A stretch of DNA of 13,923 bases, taken from NCBI GenBank assembly GCA_002254805.1, contig NJDW01000004.1:1-13923 (forward strand), written 5' to 3'. The notes beneath the pieces were generated by a model. The model saw only the letters and a list, made by a program, of their open reading frames with translations. It made no database searches and was not told the DNA's origin. Positions 13,104-13,923 of the stretch are shown here, in pieces. The position numbers were made by a program, and so were the translations under genes. Positions within the stretch are counted from its first letter, which is position 1. Every line of letters begins with the position of its first letter. The stretch is from Candidatus Pacearchaeota archaeon ex4484_31 (GTDB lineage Archaea; Nanobdellota; Nanobdellia; Pacearchaeales; UBA284).

Positions 13104-13923
13104 AAATAGCAATAGCTTTAAGCTTGATAAGCTTAATCTTCTTATCTTTTCAGCTTGCTTTAGCAGACGAACTGAAATTAAGTTCCTATTATGTCAATAC
13201 AATTGTTAACATCTCAAACGAGCTTGAAAGTTCTTCTGATGTAATCATAAATCTAACAGCCTTTCCTTTGAACGATGAAAGACAAAGCTCAACGATAGAG
13301 ACATTTCCTCTTGGAGAGATAACAGAAAACTACATCAAACTTGAGCTAGAAAGAGGAAAAAATGTTTTTTTCATCACTTCCAACACAAAAAGTTTTCTTT
13401 ACATTCCAAAAATAAAAAGAACTAAACTTTTAGAAGCAATCAAAGTAAACAAAAACAAAGAATTTACCTCACCGACATTTTATATCACGAGTAATGATGA
13501 ATTCATAAAAAATAAGGCAGATCAGCTAAAGAGTGATGATGCTTTTGAAACCCTCTTTAACATAGCAAGTTATGTTGATAAAATCATGGAATATGATCTG
13601 AATTCAAAGGAACTGAAAAAGGCAAGTGAATTGCTAAAAGAAAGGAAAGGTGTTTGTTCCCATTATACAATTCTTTTTCTTGCTCTTACAAGAGCTTTAG
13701 GATTTCCTTCAAGGTATGTTAGCGGACTAGCTTATTCAACAGAAGAGAAAAGATTTATCGAACATGCTTGGGCAGAAGTCTACTTAAATGATAGATGGAT
13801 ACCTTTTGATTTAACCTTCCATCAGTATGGCTGGTTAGATGCATTCCATATTGCGTTGAAAAAAAGTAAAGAAGCTAGAAAAGAGTTTGTTCAGTATTTT
13901 TACTATGGAAAACTAACGCCTAA
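13100..13923 (+). CDS. Exported transglutaminase-like protein, 3' end outside the window
   Basis: The first 274 residues are present; the frame is still open at the window edge (the terminal bases TAA are out of frame). A signal peptide (MKIAIALSLISLIFLSFQLA, likely cut after residue 22) is followed by a beta-rich region (about 25-130) and then a transglutaminase/papain-like core. Cys186 lies in RKGVCSHYTILFLALTRALG, with GFPSRYVSGLAYS after it. His222 lies in EHAWAEVYLNDRW and Asp237 in IPFDLTF, the expected Cys-His-Asp triad. Such archaeal proteins are thought to be surface proteases or cross-linking enzymes; many have a C-terminal membrane anchor, which would lie beyond this window. The start overlaps the DHH stop (ATGA), so no separate promoter is expected. 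Confidence 0.85.
   Translation, partial: MKIAIALSLISLIFLSFQLALADELKLSSYYVNTIVNISNELESSSDVIINLTAFPLNDERQSSTIETFPLGEITENYIKLELERGKNVFFITSNTKSFLYIPKIKRTKLLEAIKVNKNKEFTSPTFYITSNDEFIKNKADQLKSDDAFETLFNIASYVDKIMEYDLNSKELKKASELLKERKGVCSHYTILFLALTRALGFPSRYVSGLAYSTEEKRFIEHAWAEVYLNDRWIPFDLTFHQYGWLDAFHIALKKSKEARKEFVQYFYYGKLTP

Overview
The window reads as a contiguous chromosomal piece of a low-GC archaeon. The evidence is ribosomal protein eL15, a TrmB-family regulator, AT-rich TATA-like boxes about 25-30 bases upstream of many start codons with almost no Shine-Dalgarno sites (mostly leaderless genes), and a membrane pyrophosphatase. A shortened alanyl-tRNA synthetase of a type I associate with candidate-phyla bacteria and small-genome archaea suggests a DPANN-like lineage. 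That placement is an inference and I cannot name a genus. There are no tRNA or rRNA genes, CRISPR arrays or complete insertion sequences that I can see.

Layout. (1) 1-1416: the start of an unknown leftward gene, then a perfect 11-bp inverted repeat in the divergent promoter region, then a TrmB-like regulator with two effector-type modules. (2) 1413-4232, leftward: a broken alanyl-tRNA synthetase gene and a Trm9-like SAM methyltransferase upstream of it. The synthetase has a HAD-like domain inserted in its catalytic domain and lacks the C-terminal C-Ala domain. It is split into two frames by a frameshift accompanied by loss of about 12 residues around motif 2. (3) 4283-5064, rightward: eL15 and a 52-residue zinc-ribbon protein. 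(4) 5069-7569, leftward: AMP-forming acetyl-CoA synthetase and an unrecognised 142-residue protein, separated by a spacer holding two identical 20-bp repeats. (5) 7743-8661, leftward: a winged-helix/minimal nucleotidyltransferase plus HEPN pair resembling the MntA-HepT type of toxin-antitoxin module, with a likely operator on its promoter. A GC-richer unexplained stretch lies just downstream. (6) 8935-9951, rightward: a secreted, membrane-anchored DUF2330-type protein. (7) 10083-12005, leftward: a K+-dependent-type membrane pyrophosphatase. (8) 12063-13923, rightward: a DHH-family phosphoesterase overlapped by the start of an exported transglutaminase-like protein that runs off the window.

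How the genes fit together: the methyltransferase, eL15 and AlaRS are translation genes. Acetyl-CoA synthetase and tRNA synthetases release pyrophosphate, and the membrane pyrophosphatase can turn this into an ion gradient. Two divergent gene pairs (4232/4283 and 12005/12063) appear to share a self-complementary T/A box. The most unusual item is the alanyl-tRNA synthetase with the embedded HAD-like domain and the motif-2 lesion.
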